A stretch of DNA of 64,000 bases from an uncultured Acidobacteriaceae bacterium (GCA_903842065.1 CAIMKZ010000017.1:62001-126000), one strand, 5' to 3'. Numbered from the stretch's first letter, positions 1 through 9,522 are shown. Numbers and translations are program-made. Notes: generated by a model not told the origin, from the sequence alone.

Positions 1-1
1 G

Positions 2-1060
2 GTGGACTTTGGCGGATGGGATATGCCCGTCGAGTACGGAGGCCTCATCGCCGAACACATGGCCGTGCGTACGGCCGTCGGCCTCTTCGATGTCTCCCAC
101 ATGGGCGAGATTCGCTTCAGCGGCCCCGGCGCGCTCGCCGCCGTGCAGGCTCTCACCATGAACGACGCCTCCAAACTCGTCGATGGCCAGGCCCACTACT
201 CCGCGCTGCTCACCCCCACCGGCACATTTGTTGACGACATCCTCGTGCATCGAATCGCACCCGAAGACTACCTGCTCGTGGTCAACGCCGGAACCAAAGA
301 TAAGGACTTCGCCTGGATCAAGCAACACGCCGGCGCCCAAGCCGACGTAGAAATCGTTGACCAGTCCGCCGACTACTCCCAGATTGCCGTGCAGGGCCCG
401 CGCGCTGCCGAAACCCTCGCCAAGCTGACCCACGTCGATCTCGCGGCCATCAAAAACTACTGGTTCACCTTCGGCACAGTAGCAGGCATCCAGAACGTAC
501 TCATCGCACGCACCGGCTACTCCGGCGAAGACGGCTTCGAAATCTACACCCCCGGCGACGAGCCAACGACCGTCGGCGTATGGAACGCGCTGCTCGCTGC
601 TGGCGAGGAGTTCGGCATCCGCCCCTGCGGCCTCGGCGCGCGCAACACACTCCGCCTCGAAGCCGGCATGAGCCTCTACGGCCACGAAATCTCTGAGGAC
701 ATCAACGTCTTCGAAGCCGGACTCTCCCGCTGGCTCAAACTCGACAAAGGTTCTTTTATTGGCCGTGATGCTTTATTGGCAATTCAAGCTCAAGGCGGCC
801 CCAAGCGCAAAATCGTCGGCCTTGAAATGATCGAGCGCGGCATCGGCCGCGACACCTACCCGGTGTTTTCTCTTTCGGAAGAGAGAGTTGGCACGATTAC
901 CTCCGGCTCCCCCGCCCCATTCCTCAAAACAAACATCGCACTCGCACTGATAGAAGCCGGCGTCGCTGCTTCAGCCGAGGACGTTCTCGTAGACGTGCGC
1001 GGCAACCGGGTGCGCGCAAAGCAGGTGCCCATTCCGTTCTACAAGAAACCGAAAAAATAA
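2..1060 (+). CDS. gcvT: Aminomethyltransferase, glycine cleavage T protein (5' end outside window)
   Basis: T protein of the glycine cleavage system; it takes the aminomethyl group from lipoylated H protein, releases ammonia and passes a methylene group to tetrahydrofolate. The visible part begins inside the conserved N-terminal region (FGGWDMPVEYG) and keeps the hallmarks SHMGEI, the GYSGEDGFEIY block (near residue 170), the GLGARNTLRLEAGM block and the C-terminal barrel (GTITSGSPAP). The visible 352 residues are slightly short of the usual ~365-375, so roughly 15-25 N-terminal residues lie upstream; the in-frame GTG at 2 is an internal Val codon, not the start. No gcvH or gcvP is visible downstream on this strand; they may lie upstream of the window. 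lipA elsewhere in the window (36503-37399) supplies the lipoyl cofactor pathway used by H protein. Confidence 0.96.
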   Translation: MDFGGWDMPVEYGGLIAEHMAVRTAVGLFDVSHMGEIRFSGPGALAAVQALTMNDASKLVDGQAHYSALLTPTGTFVDDILVHRIAPEDYLLVVNAGTKDKDFAWIKQHAGAQADVEIVDQSADYSQIAVQGPRAAETLAKLTHVDLAAIKNYWFTFGTVAGIQNVLIARTGYSGEDGFEIYTPGDEPTTVGVWNALLAAGEEFGIRPCGLGARNTLRLEAGMSLYGHEISEDINVFEAGLSRWLKLDKGSFIGRDALLAIQAQGGPKRKIVGLEMIERGIGRDTYPVFSLSEERVGTITSGSPAPFLKTNIALALIEAGVAASAEDVLVDVRGNRVRAKQVPIPFYKKPKK

Positions 1061-1101
1061 CAACCCTGTTCCATCACACCTTTTACACTTCCGTACGGCA
1101 G

Positions 1102-1200
1102 GCCAGAGATTTATCTCTGGCATTAAGGGGTGCGGTAGGCCGGGGATTTATCCCCGGCATCCTGCCAGCAAAAAACAACGCGGGCTTCAGCCCCTGAGGG
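1102..1200. repeat. Interspersed hairpin repeat family A (two hairpins plus tail)
   Basis: Two back-to-back hairpins sharing a GATTTATC core: arms CCAGAG/CTCTGG at 1103-1120 and CCGGGG/CCCCGG at 1139-1158. They are followed by a GCGGGCTTCAGCCCCTGAGGG-type tail (1180-1200). Related copies sit at 7361-7421 and 8057-8074. The arms differ in sequence but keep pairing, as expected of a selected hairpin or a mobile REP-like element. This copy lies between gcvT and the convergent esterase, so it could also act as a bidirectional terminator, although no T-run follows. Confidence 0.75.
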
Positions 1201-1232
1201 ACTTCCACCCGCGCTATTCTCTTGCAACCGCT

Positions 1233-2582
<1,350 letters not shown>

Positions 2583-4256
2583 CTACATCTTCCCATCCGC
2601 CCCCGCCACAGCGGTATGCACCACGCGATACGTCGTCCCTCCGCGCGACCACACCAGCAGCAGAATATCCTTGCCATCGGGCGCGGCCTTCACCGTATCC
2701 ACAAAGCTCTCTGCATCCGCGATCGCCTTGCGGTTCACCTCAATCACAACGTTGCCCGTCGTCAGACCCGCATCGTCGGCCGGGCTTCCCGGGCGCACCT
2801 GCTCAACAACCGCGCCATTCACCTCGGCGGGAATGCGATACTGCCGGCGGTTCTGCTCGTTCACACTATCGACTGAGATGCCCAGCTTGCCGCGGTTCTC
2901 CGTGCCTGTGCGCTTCGCCGTCACAGTCGCGGTAATGGACTTCATCTCCCCGACCGTCACTTTGAGCGTCTGCGCCTTGCCGTCGCGGATTATTCCGAGA
3001 TCGACCGTGGTGCCCGGTGCCGTCTGGCTGATCAGCACCTGCACGGCGCTGCCGTTCACCATCTTCTTGCCGTTGATCTCGCGCAGCACATCGCCCTGCT
3101 TGATCCCGGCCTTCGCTGCGGGCGAGTCCCCCGTAACCTGGCTGACAATCGCGCCCGTCGAGTCGGACAGGTTGAAGAACCCGGCATTCTCCGGCGTCAC
3201 GTCGTTCATGCTGATGCCCAGAAAGCCATGATGCACCGTGCCGTCCTTGATGATTGCGTCGGTCGACGACTTCACGATCTGCGACGGAATGGCGAACCCA
3301 GCCCCAGCAAACGACCCCGAGTTCGAGATGATGAACGTCGAGATGCCGATCAGCTCACCCTGTGCGTTCACCAGCGGCCCGCCGGAGTTGCCCGGATTGA
3401 TCGCCGCGTCCGTCTGGATAAAGTCCCCAGGCTTGCGCGCGTCGTCGCTGTAGGGGTTGGGCCGGTCCACCGCGCTCACAATCCCGCGCGTCACAGAAAA
3501 CTGGAAGTAGCCGAATGGGCTGCCGAAGGCCAGCACCGTTTGGCCGGGCTTCATCTTGGTCGAGTCGCCCCACGCGATACTGGGCAGGTTCTTGGCATCG
3601 ATCTTGATCACCGCCAGATCGTTCAACTCGTCGCGGCCAACCAGTTTGCCAGGAAAGACCCGGCGGTCGTTCAGCGTCACCTGAATCTCGTTAGCTCCGT
3701 CAACAACGTGATTGTTCGTCACAATGTATCCGTCCGGCGAAACAATCACGCCCGAGCCCACACCGCGCTCCACATGCGGCGTCTGACCCTGCATCCCCGG
3801 CATCCCGGGAATGTTGGGCATATCGGGCATCCCCGGCATATCCGGCATTCCGCCCATCGGGCCATTGGGGCCGAAGGAGAAGAAGCGGAACTGGCGCTTC
3901 TGGCTGCCCTGATCGGGAGCAGGGGGAACACCGGGCCCTCCGGGTCCGTCGCCGGCGCCATCCGGTCCTTCGGGTCCGCCTTCGATATCGCGGTCGATAA
4001 CCACAACGCGCGTGTTTGGCTTGCTGGCAACGCTCACGCTCACCACTGCGGGCGTAACCCGCGCAGCCACGGCCTCAACAGCGTTGTCGAGAGCCACAAG
4101 CGGCGCAACCGCGTTCTGATCCATGGGCGCGCTGGCGGCGTGGGCAACCGTATGGCTGGCAACGAGCGCTACGCCCAAAACCGCCGCGGCGGCGCATCCA
4201 GCCAGAATCATCATCCGCTTCGCCTTTGCTACTAATGAATTAGTTACTTGAATCAT
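2583..4256 (-). CDS. HtrA/DegP-type periplasmic serine protease with two PDZ domains
   Basis: A Do-like protease/chaperone that degrades misfolded envelope proteins. The start is the ATG at 4256, preceded by AAGGAGG; an upstream in-frame codon at 4310 would lie inside the M56 gene and is rejected. The 557-residue protein has an N-terminal hydrophobic segment (~14-35), then a Gly/Pro/Asp-rich linker and a Met-Pro-Gly repeat (~133-158). The trypsin-like domain has His in TNNHVVD (~183), Asp in LNDLAVIKI (~213) and Ser in NPGNSGGP (~291). Two PDZ domains follow (~330-425 and ~450-550). It lies 32 bases downstream of the M56 peptidase in the blaI operon and carries a copy of the blaI dyad in its first codons, suggesting BlaI-linked control. 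Gene name degP/htrA is not fixed. Confidence 0.93.
   Translation of the reverse strand: MIQVTNSLVAKAKRMMILAGCAAAAVLGVALVASHTVAHAASAPMDQNAVAPLVALDNAVEAVAARVTPAVVSVSVASKPNTRVVVIDRDIEGGPEGPDGAGDGPGGPGVPPAPDQGSQKRQFRFFSFGPNGPMGGMPDMPGMPDMPNIPGMPGMQGQTPHVERGVGSGVIVSPDGYIVTNNHVVDGANEIQVTLNDRRVFPGKLVGRDELNDLAVIKIDAKNLPSIAWGDSTKMKPGQTVLAFGSPFGYFQFSVTRGIVSAVDRPNPYSDDARKPGDFIQTDAAINPGNSGGPLVNAQGELIGISTFIISNSGSFAGAGFAIPSQIVKSSTDAIIKDGTVHHGFLGISMNDVTPENAGFFNLSDSTGAIVSQVTGDSPAAKAGIKQGDVLREINGKKMVNGSAVQVLISQTAPGTTVDLGIIRDGKAQTLKVTVGEMKSITATVTAKRTGTENRGKLGISVDSVNEQNRRQYRIPAEVNGAVVEQVRPGSPADDAGLTTGNVVIEVNRKAIADAESFVDTVKAAPDGKDILLLVWSRGGTTYRVVHTAVAGADGKM
4231..4244. promoter_or_regulatory. Palindrome ACTAAT-GA-ATTAGT in the first codons of htrA (possible BlaI-type operator)
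   Basis: A perfect 6+2+6 palindrome overlapping codons 5-9 of htrA. It has the same ACTAA-N4-TTAGT core as the dyad at the blaI promoter (6184-6199). BlaI-family repressors bind short symmetrical operators, so an internal operator is plausible. No binding data exist here; it is inferred from the shared sequence and gene order. Confidence 0.45.
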
Positions 4257-4288
4257 GCCTTTCCCCTCCTTGGGTTCGTATTTGCTGG

Positions 4289-5692
4289 TTAGAGTTCGTA
4301 GATCAGCCACTCACCGGGCGTCTGTACTGGCGCGGGCAATGGCTCTAGGTCGATATCTGGAAGTTCAAAGTCTGAAATTACAACAGGCAACTGCGGCCCG
4401 GCGATGCGCAACCGCAGAATCATCGGCTGCATGTTCTTCTGCGCGGCGGGAGCGGCATCGGGCCAGTCCCCATCCGCCGGGTTCAAGTCAAAGTCCGCAA
4501 CCACCTGTCCGTTCCGGTTCAGCGCCAGCATATGGTCAGCCACAGCCACCATCACCCACTGCTCGGCTGGCTTCTGCGCCGCGTTCTCCCCCCCATTCTG
4601 TCTCGACGTCTCCGGAATCACAACATCGGCCGTCGAACCGGACTGCGGAGCAACATCTGCGTGAGCCCGCACAACCTTAGGAGCACTCTTCAGCGCGGCT
4701 GTTTCGGCAACCGCCTTCACCTCGTGATAATTGGGCGCACTCAACTGCGCAACAACGGGCCGGGCCACAAACGACACCAGCTGCGGTGCGCGCGCCAGCT
4801 CGACGGCGGCAAACGCCAGCCCACACGCAACCGCACCAAACAGAACCTTCGCAGCCACCGGACTCAGCCCAGGCCTGGTCTTCAACAGCCGATGCACGCG
4901 CCCGGCAAGCTCCGACCGCTTCCGCCAAGCGCCCAGACTCAGCGCTCCAAGCCTGTACTTCAAACTGCGCTCAGCCAGATTCGCCAGGCAGGCGGCATAC
5001 ACCCGCGGACGCCCCGTAGCCCGGACCACTCCGTCGTCGCAGGCCAGCTCGCGCTCTCTGTTCAGCCGGCTGTCGATCCACGCCAGTCCCGGATTCAGCG
5101 GAAATACCACCAGCGCAATCTTCTGCCCCAGGTTGGTCCAGTCGTCGCCTCGGCGCAAATGCTCGGCCTCGTGCAGAACCACCTGCTCCAGCTCGTCCGC
5201 GCTCAGCCGTCCCATCAGCCACTCCGGGATCAGAATCCTCGGTCGCCAAAACCCAATCACGCCCGGCCGGTCAAGGTCGCGAGTCGTGCAGATTTCAAAT
5301 CCCGTGCGCGATGCAACCACCACCGCCCGCCGCCACATCCGCCGGGTCTTCAGAGCGTGGAAGGCCAGCTCTACTGCGCGCCAAACCGACGCCGCCAGCC
5401 ACACCGCCGCAATCCCCCATCCCCATCTCGGATCGACACTCACAAGCGCCCGTGCCGGAGCGGAGGCAGCGCTCGCAGCAGGCATACTTCCAATCAGCGG
5501 CAGCAGCGCCAGAGCGGCCACAACGGCAAATCCCGCCCCCCAGGCCCGGAAACGGTCGGCAGCGCTAGCCCTGCGCGTCAGGCGCAGGCAGATCTCAAGC
5601 CCCGCAGCCACCACCGACCCCTGCCACAGGGCCGAGGCCGCCGCCGGACCGGCTGCTTCGACTAACGTCCTCAGCACGCTTCCAAACTCCAT
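4289..5692 (-). CDS. BlaR1/M56-family integral membrane metallopeptidase
   Basis: A 467-residue membrane protein of the BlaR1/MecR1 M56 family. The ATG at 5692 is taken because it lies 4 bases past the blaI stop; an earlier in-frame start would sit within blaI. Hydrophobic segments occur at ~20-40, ~50-75, ~90-110 and ~265-290. The zinc motif is HEAEH (~174-178) within a VLHEAEHLRRGDDW block, followed by the RERELACDDGVVR block typical of M56. The C-terminal ~150 residues show no penicillin-binding sensor motifs (no STFK-type active site), so this is unlikely to sense beta-lactams; it ends in a Pro-rich tail. In this family the peptidase inactivates its BlaI repressor on a signal, and here htrA follows immediately, suggesting an envelope-stress circuit (inference). 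Confidence 0.88.
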   Translation of the reverse strand: MEFGSVLRTLVEAAGPAAASALWQGSVVAAGLEICLRLTRRASAADRFRAWGAGFAVVAALALLPLIGSMPAASAASAPARALVSVDPRWGWGIAAVWLAASVWRAVELAFHALKTRRMWRRAVVVASRTGFEICTTRDLDRPGVIGFWRPRILIPEWLMGRLSADELEQVVLHEAEHLRRGDDWTNLGQKIALVVFPLNPGLAWIDSRLNRERELACDDGVVRATGRPRVYAACLANLAERSLKYRLGALSLGAWRKRSELAGRVHRLLKTRPGLSPVAAKVLFGAVACGLAFAAVELARAPQLVSFVARPVVAQLSAPNYHEVKAVAETAALKSAPKVVRAHADVAPQSGSTADVVIPETSRQNGGENAAQKPAEQWVMVAVADHMLALNRNGQVVADFDLNPADGDWPDAAPAAQKNMQPMILRLRIAGPQLPVVISDFELPDIDLEPLPAPVQTPGEWLIYEL

Positions 5693-5696
5693 CCCA

Positions 5697-6092
5697 CTAC
5701 GCCTCGCCCGCCTTCTCTTCCGCCTGCCGAATCGCTTCTTTAAGACGCGCAATCCCCTCCGGCGTTATCTCCTCGTCGCCCAGCAGTTGCAGCACAAGCT
5801 GCTCCCGCGAGTTCGCAAAGAACCTGCCCAGCACATGCCTTACCTCGGTGCGGCTGGCCTCGTCCTCGGCCACCAGCGCCTTGTACACAAACGCGCGGCC
5901 CTCCTGACGATGCTCCACATACCCCTTCTGCTCAAGAATCCGAATCGTCGTCAGCACCGAGTTATAGGCCAGCGCCTCGCCCTCGGGAATAGCGGCCACC
6001 AGATCGGTAACGGCGCTCTCTCCTCTGAGCCAGAGAATCTTCATCAACCTAAGCTCAGCCTCGGTCAGCGTGTTCGATTTTTTAGGAGGCAT
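5697..6092 (-). CDS. BlaI/MecI/CopY-family transcriptional repressor
   Basis: A 131-residue winged-helix repressor. The DNA-binding part is LTEAELRLMKILW...ALAYNSVLTTIRILEQKGYVEHRQEGRAFVY (~8-70), where AYNSVLTTIRIL is the recognition-helix block of BlaI proteins and YVEH plus the following beta-hairpin are the wing. The C-terminal ~55 residues are the helical dimerisation part, where cognate M56 proteases normally cleave. It is first in a leftward blaI-M56-htrA operon. The start has GAGGAAC upstream. Its promoter region carries a consensus-like -35 (TTGACA) next to an ACTAA-N4-TTAGT dyad, as expected for autorepression. Real ligand or signal unknown. Confidence 0.93.
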   Translation of the reverse strand: MPPKKSNTLTEAELRLMKILWLRGESAVTDLVAAIPEGEALAYNSVLTTIRILEQKGYVEHRQEGRAFVYKALVAEDEASRTEVRHVLGRFFANSREQLVLQLLGDEEITPEGIARLKEAIRQAEEKAGEA

Positions 6093-6169
6093 CCTGTAAG
6101 TTCCTCAAATAAAGCCATATCACTCGAAATTCAGGACCAGCAACTCCCGCCACACGTCCATCCTCATGT

Positions 6170-6210
6170 CGAATTAGACAATGAACTAAAAGATTAGTTG
6201 CTGTCAAGCG
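6170..6210 (-). promoter_or_regulatory. blaI promoter region with dyad operator
   Basis: On the minus strand a TTGACA hexamer (6202-6207) is followed within the spacer by the perfect dyad AACTAA-AAGA-TTAGTT (6184-6199). Outside this lie less perfect GACA/TGTC half-repeats. No clear -10 is visible at 17 bases, so the exact promoter is uncertain. A dyad inside the spacer would let BlaI block RNA polymerase. The stretch 6093-6378 between divergent blaI and the aldolase gene holds nothing else I recognise. Confidence 0.5.
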
Positions 6211-6378
6211 AAAAATCCTGCCGCACTCCTGATTCTCGGCTTCGGCAACGCGAGGGCGAAATATGGAGATGAACAGGGTAAGGCCAAACCGCCTCCTTCC
6301 CAGTAGACAGCTGCAGTACTTGCGACGCACAATCGGGATGCTTCTTCAATCCGCTCCGTATCGCTCAAGGTGAATCCC

Positions 6379-7161
6379 ATGCTGCGTCAAAAACTTATCG
6401 CGTCCCTTCTTGCTCTGGCTGTCACACCGCTGCTCCACGCACAGAACGCCGCATCCGCCGCCCCCGACCCTGCCCAGGTCGCCGAGCTCGTCACCGCCAA
6501 CCACATCCTCGCCGAGATGGGCCTCCTCGACGGCTACGGCCACATCAGCGTCCGCGACGTCCACAACCCCAATCGCTACCTGCTCGCCAAAGCCATTCCT
6601 GCCGCAACCGTGACCGCAGCCGACATCCGCCTCTACGACCTCGACTCCAACCCCGTCACCGGCACCGCCGCCGAGAGCTTCTGGGAGCGCTTCATCCACG
6701 GCGAGATATACAAGACCCGGCCCGACATTACGGCCATCGTCCACTCCCACGCGCCTGAGATGGTCGCCTTCTCAGTCACCGGCGTCAAGCTTAGGCCGGT
6801 CATCCACATGGCTGGCTTTCTGCCCCAGCAGGTCCGCGTCTACGACAACCGCACTCTCTTCGGCGAGACCGATCTACTCATAACTTCCACCCAGAAAGGC
6901 CACGCCCTCGGCGAGTCGCTCGGCTCCGACCCCATCGTCCTTCTTCGCGGTCACGGTACGGTCGTGGTTGCAGCAGGCCTCCACGTCGTTGTTGGCCGGG
7001 CTTACTACATGACCGTCAACGCCCGCGTCGAACAGCAGGCCCTGGCTCTGGGCGGCGGCGGCATCACCGGCCTCACCGCCGAGGAAGCCCAAAAATCCGC
7101 CACACAGGACGGCTTCGAGCGCACCTGGACCCTCTGGAAGTCCAAACTCGGCGAGAAATAG
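6379..7161 (+). CDS. Secreted class II aldolase/adducin-family protein
   Basis: A 260-residue protein with a signal peptide (residues 1-21, LLALAVTPLLHAQ) followed by a class II aldolase/adducin fold. Metal-site signatures are GYGHISVRD (~50), HSHAPEM (~119-125; two His ligands) and LLRGHGTVV (third His ~193). Relatives act on phospho-sugars such as fuculose-1-phosphate or ribulose-phosphates, or are decarboxylases, but are normally cytoplasmic, so the exported form is unusual and the substrate unknown. ATG at 6379 fits the AAGGTG site better than the GTG three codons earlier. It stands alone, divergent from blaI and followed by repeat families B and A. Confidence 0.85.
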   Translation: MLRQKLIASLLALAVTPLLHAQNAASAAPDPAQVAELVTANHILAEMGLLDGYGHISVRDVHNPNRYLLAKAIPAATVTAADIRLYDLDSNPVTGTAAESFWERFIHGEIYKTRPDITAIVHSHAPEMVAFSVTGVKLRPVIHMAGFLPQQVRVYDNRTLFGETDLLITSTQKGHALGESLGSDPIVLLRGHGTVVVAAGLHVVVGRAYYMTVNARVEQQALALGGGGITGLTAEEAQKSATQDGFERTWTLWKSKLGEK

Positions 7162-7175
7162 CCCCCCAGCCCTCG

Positions 7176-7220
7176 GTGCCCCACCCTCGCCGCGTATTTG
7201 TTTTTGCGGCTAGGGTGGGG
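7176..7220. repeat. Interspersed hairpin repeat family B
   Basis: An imperfect inverted repeat starting GGTGCCCCACCCTCGCCGC and closing GCGGCTAGGGTGGGG, with a TTTG/TTTTT loop. Further copies are at 21679-21724, 41657-41702 and 42342-42387. All lie just after or before coding regions. Confidence 0.8.
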
Positions 7221-7360
7221 TTCACCCCACTCCATGTCAACCCGCAAGCCATCTGTAACTCAATCTATGTCTATATATTTCAACACTTTATAAAATCCCC
7301 TAAACTTGCCGATTAATTCCCCCTTCTTCCTACACTGGATTACAGATGAAAGTGACGTAG

Positions 7361-7421
7361 GCCAGGGATTTATTCCTGGCATCAACTCAGCTACATCAAC
7401 GCGGGCTTTAGCCCCTGAGGG
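7361..7421. repeat. Interspersed hairpin repeat family A, third hairpin copy
   Basis: Hairpin arms GCCAGGGA/TTCCTGGC around the GATTTATT core (7361-7380), followed after 20 bases by the same GCGGGCTTTAGCCCCTGAGGG-type tail seen at 1180-1200. The joint conservation of hairpin plus tail shows one repeat unit rather than unrelated hairpins. Confidence 0.75.
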
Positions 7422-7608
7422 CTATTTTTGCGCCGGACGCCATGAATTTTGGGCCCCAGCAGCCAATGAATCCGCAAACCGCAGAAAACAAAACACTTGC
7501 TCACAACCGCTTTGGAATCTGCACTTGCGGCTGCATCTTGCGCGCAGGTCGCTGATTCCAGGGCGCTTTCATCAAAATCATCCATATTTTCCGCAAAGGA
7601 GCAAACGC

Positions 7609-8001
7609 ATGGTTCCCGAGTGCCAGTTCACTCTCTCTACAGGACGCCGCTGTCACGCGGTGGCCCTCCGCGGCAAGGCTTACTGCCACGCCCACCTCAA
7701 GTCACAGTCCCGCCGCTTCTGCCGGCCTGAGCCAACTCCAGCCCTCGAACCCGAGACCCTGCCCGAGAAGGAGATCGAGATCCCGGTCCTTCTCGACATC
7801 GGCAGCATTATGGCCGTGCTCAACGAGATCCTCTATGAGCTGGGCGCAAACCGCATCTCGACGCGCCGCGCGAACCTGCTCATAGATGGTCTTCGCCTGA
7901 CGCTTGCTAACATGGACCGCACCCCCGGCTTCGGAACGCCTATGGCCGAGATGCCCTTCACCGGCCAGCAGCCTCCCGATCTCAAGGGCGTTCCCATCTA
8001 G
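7609..8001 (+). CDS. Conserved hypothetical protein with N-terminal Cys/His cluster
   Basis: A 130-residue protein of unknown function. The start is the ATG at 7609 behind AAAGGAG; the open frame upstream to 7306 covers repeat family A and is not coding. Residues 5-29 carry a possible zinc site, with Cys at ~5, ~15 and ~26 and His at ~16, ~27 and ~29 (CQFTLSTGRRCHA and YCHAHL). The middle is Pro/Glu-rich (~38-58), and the C-terminal half is helical (IGSIMAVLNEILYELGANRI). No signal peptide or membrane segment. Similar short proteins with a CxxC/H start occur around accessory DNA in related genomes, but I cannot assign a role. Confidence 0.7.
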   Translation: MVPECQFTLSTGRRCHAVALRGKAYCHAHLKSQSRRFCRPEPTPALEPETLPEKEIEIPVLLDIGSIMAVLNEILYELGANRISTRRANLLIDGLRLTLANMDRTPGFGTPMAEMPFTGQQPPDLKGVPI

Positions 8002-8056
8002 CAACCGCACGCGTGGCGGCTTTGCAGGCTTCGGAATAACTCAATCGTGCGGTAGA

Positions 8057-8074
8057 CCAGGGATTTATCCCTGG
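8057..8074. repeat. Interspersed hairpin repeat family A, single hairpin
   Basis: CCAGGGATTTATCCCTGG, a perfect hairpin with the family A core, 55 bases after the stop of the preceding gene. The GCGGGCTT tail is missing, so this is a partial copy. The rest of 8002-8255 shows no gene. Confidence 0.65.
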
Positions 8075-8255
8075 CTTAAACCCTCTCCGCTGCCTGCTCG
8101 TCCCGTAACTGCCCGGCTTCCTCACGATGTGCAAGGAAGCCTCTTCACCCTCCCGCCGTGGCACCATCAGTTCAGATTGTTGCCGCAGTACATCTTCCCG
8201 CTCTAGTCCCTCGGAAGCACGCTAGAGCAACTTCATCTACCTCTAGGAGGCTCCA

Positions 8256-8780
8256 ATGCCCAGGCACCATCGTTTTCTCTACTTCGCTCTCGCCGCGTTT
8301 CTGCTCCTGCCATCCATGGCGCGTGCCCTCGGGCCTTCCGCGGACGTTTACCTGGGCTACACCCGCATGGGCGACAAGAACTTCAACTCCACTGCTGGCT
8401 CTCAAAGCGGCATTCAGTTGGCAGGCCAGCTCAAAATCATGCCCTTTGTCGGAGCGGAGATCGACTACTCCCACTTCGGCCTCAGTGGCGCAGCCAGCAT
8501 CCCGCATAGCTCGGTCGTAATGGTCGGCCCACGCGTCACCGTCGGAGTCGGTAGCACCAAACTGTTTGTCCACGGGCTGGTGGGCTGGGAGCACTCAGGC
8601 AGCGGAGACGGACTCATCAAGGCCGGCGCACTCACCTTGGCCATGGGCGGCGGAGCGGACTTCCGCGTCAAGCCCCACATATACTGGCGCGTTACTGCCG
8701 ACTACCTGGGTGCGCCCCAGTCAGCCCCCGCCGGAGCCACCCACACCCGCTTTGGAACCGGTCTGGTTCTTCGCTTCTAA
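8256..8780 (+). CDS. Small outer-membrane beta-barrel protein, hypothetical
   Basis: A 174-residue secreted protein. Start ATG at 8256 follows TAGGAGGCTCCA, a strong ribosome-binding site. Residues 1-24 form a signal peptide (FALAAFLLLPSMARA). The mature part alternates polar and apolar residues in strands (DVYLGYTRMG, FVGAEIDYSHFGL, LFVHGLVGWEHSG, YWRVTADYLG) and ends in Phe (GTGLVLRF), the usual signature of an eight-stranded OmpA/OmpX-like barrel recognised by the BAM complex. No periplasmic OmpA-C domain is present. Function unknown; single-gene unit. Confidence 0.72.
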   Translation: MPRHHRFLYFALAAFLLLPSMARALGPSADVYLGYTRMGDKNFNSTAGSQSGIQLAGQLKIMPFVGAEIDYSHFGLSGAASIPHSSVVMVGPRVTVGVGSTKLFVHGLVGWEHSGSGDGLIKAGALTLAMGGGADFRVKPHIYWRVTADYLGAPQSAPAGATHTRFGTGLVLRF

Positions 8781-8944
8781 CCCTCGGTTCGATTGCGTTT
8801 ACGACTGTCAGCCGGCCTGCCAGTACCCTCCGGCGGACTCACATTTTAGGGCCGGATGCCGATACGGTCTATCGAGGCCGGTAAACTGTCCGGCCCTGAG
8901 TTTCGTCCTTACGAATGGGAGCCAATTCCTCCCTGGAGGCGGCC

Positions 8945-9190
8945 ATGAGTCCACAGTTTCGCTGTCCCTGCTGCGGCTACAAGACGCTTACAGCGCCCGC
9001 CTCCATGGGCCTTTGCCCGGTCTGCTGGTGGGAAGACGACGGTCAGGAAGACGCCGACGCCAGGCAGGTTCGACGCACCGCCAACGGAAACCTCAGCCTT
9101 GTCGAGGCTCGCGAACATTTTGCCGAATGTGGCGCCGCCCACCCCAGCTTTCTTAGCCACGTCCGCAAGCCCGAGATCTACGAGCGCTAA
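8945..9190 (+). CDS. CPCC-type cysteine-rich small protein
   Basis: An 81-residue protein with the CPCC signature: FRCPCCGYKTL (Cys ~7, 9, 10) and GLCPVCWWEDDGQ (Cys ~24, 27), forming a probable zinc ribbon, then a conserved SLVEAREHF helix and a C-terminal ER/Arg tail. This matches the Cys_rich_CPCC family, of unknown function. The ATG at 8945 is chosen because GGAGGCGGCC lies directly upstream; the in-frame GTG/ATG at 8915 has no such site. Confidence 0.8.
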   Translation: MSPQFRCPCCGYKTLTAPASMGLCPVCWWEDDGQEDADARQVRRTANGNLSLVEAREHFAECGAAHPSFLSHVRKPEIYER

Positions 9191-9224
9191 GCTCTTTCGA
9201 ACGCGGCCAGCCGTGCACGCAAGT

Positions 9225-9253
9225 TTGACCCCCGAACCCCGTCCCTTTACCAT
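9225..9253 (+). promoter_or_regulatory. Putative sigma-70-type promoter of tig-clpP-clpX
   Basis: TTGACC at 9225-9230, a 17-base spacer and TACCAT at 9248-9253, about 270 bases before the trigger factor start. The 9191-9522 interval holds no credible gene, so a long leader is implied. Motif match only. Confidence 0.45.
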
Positions 9254-9490
9254 AAATTCAGGGATTTCCTACCTCGGCGGAGACCGTTTTTTGCTCCCGC
9301 ACCGCAATCGCCCTCTGGCGCTTGCCCTGCACCTTAAGGCAAACACGTGAATCCGGATCGGAGGCCGCCTGCGCGGACCGATCGGAGGACTCCGGTGCTT
9401 GTTCTCATGCTGGAGCAACTCCGCCATGCGGGGAATCGATTCACCGCCGGTTCTACTCGAATCGCCCGGCTGACTCCCAAGTGACAGTTC

Positions 9491-9515
9491 GGTCCGCCAC
9501 GGCGGACCTGGAAGG
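9491..9515 (+). promoter_or_regulatory. Hairpin immediately upstream of the tig ribosome-binding site
   Basis: GGTCCGCC-AC-GGCGGACC (9491-9508) can fold as a perfect 8-bp stem ending one base before GGAAGG (9510-9515), the likely ribosome-binding site. Stacking this close could tune translation or protect the leader. The tiny loop of two bases means the stem would open by at least one pair. Confidence 0.4.
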
Positions 9516-9522
9516 CAAAACG

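Noticed and set aside
4731..6197. 488-codon plus frame opposite M56/blaI
   Set aside because: Ser/Arg/Pro-rich noise opposite two clearly recognised genes.
6370..6378. GTG at 6370 as start of the aldolase-like gene
   Set aside because: It lies within the AAGGTG ribosome-binding site; ATG at 6379 is better placed.
8045..8080. Possible attachment site or IS end at family A hairpins
   Set aside because: No target-site duplication, integrase or transposase is visible nearby.
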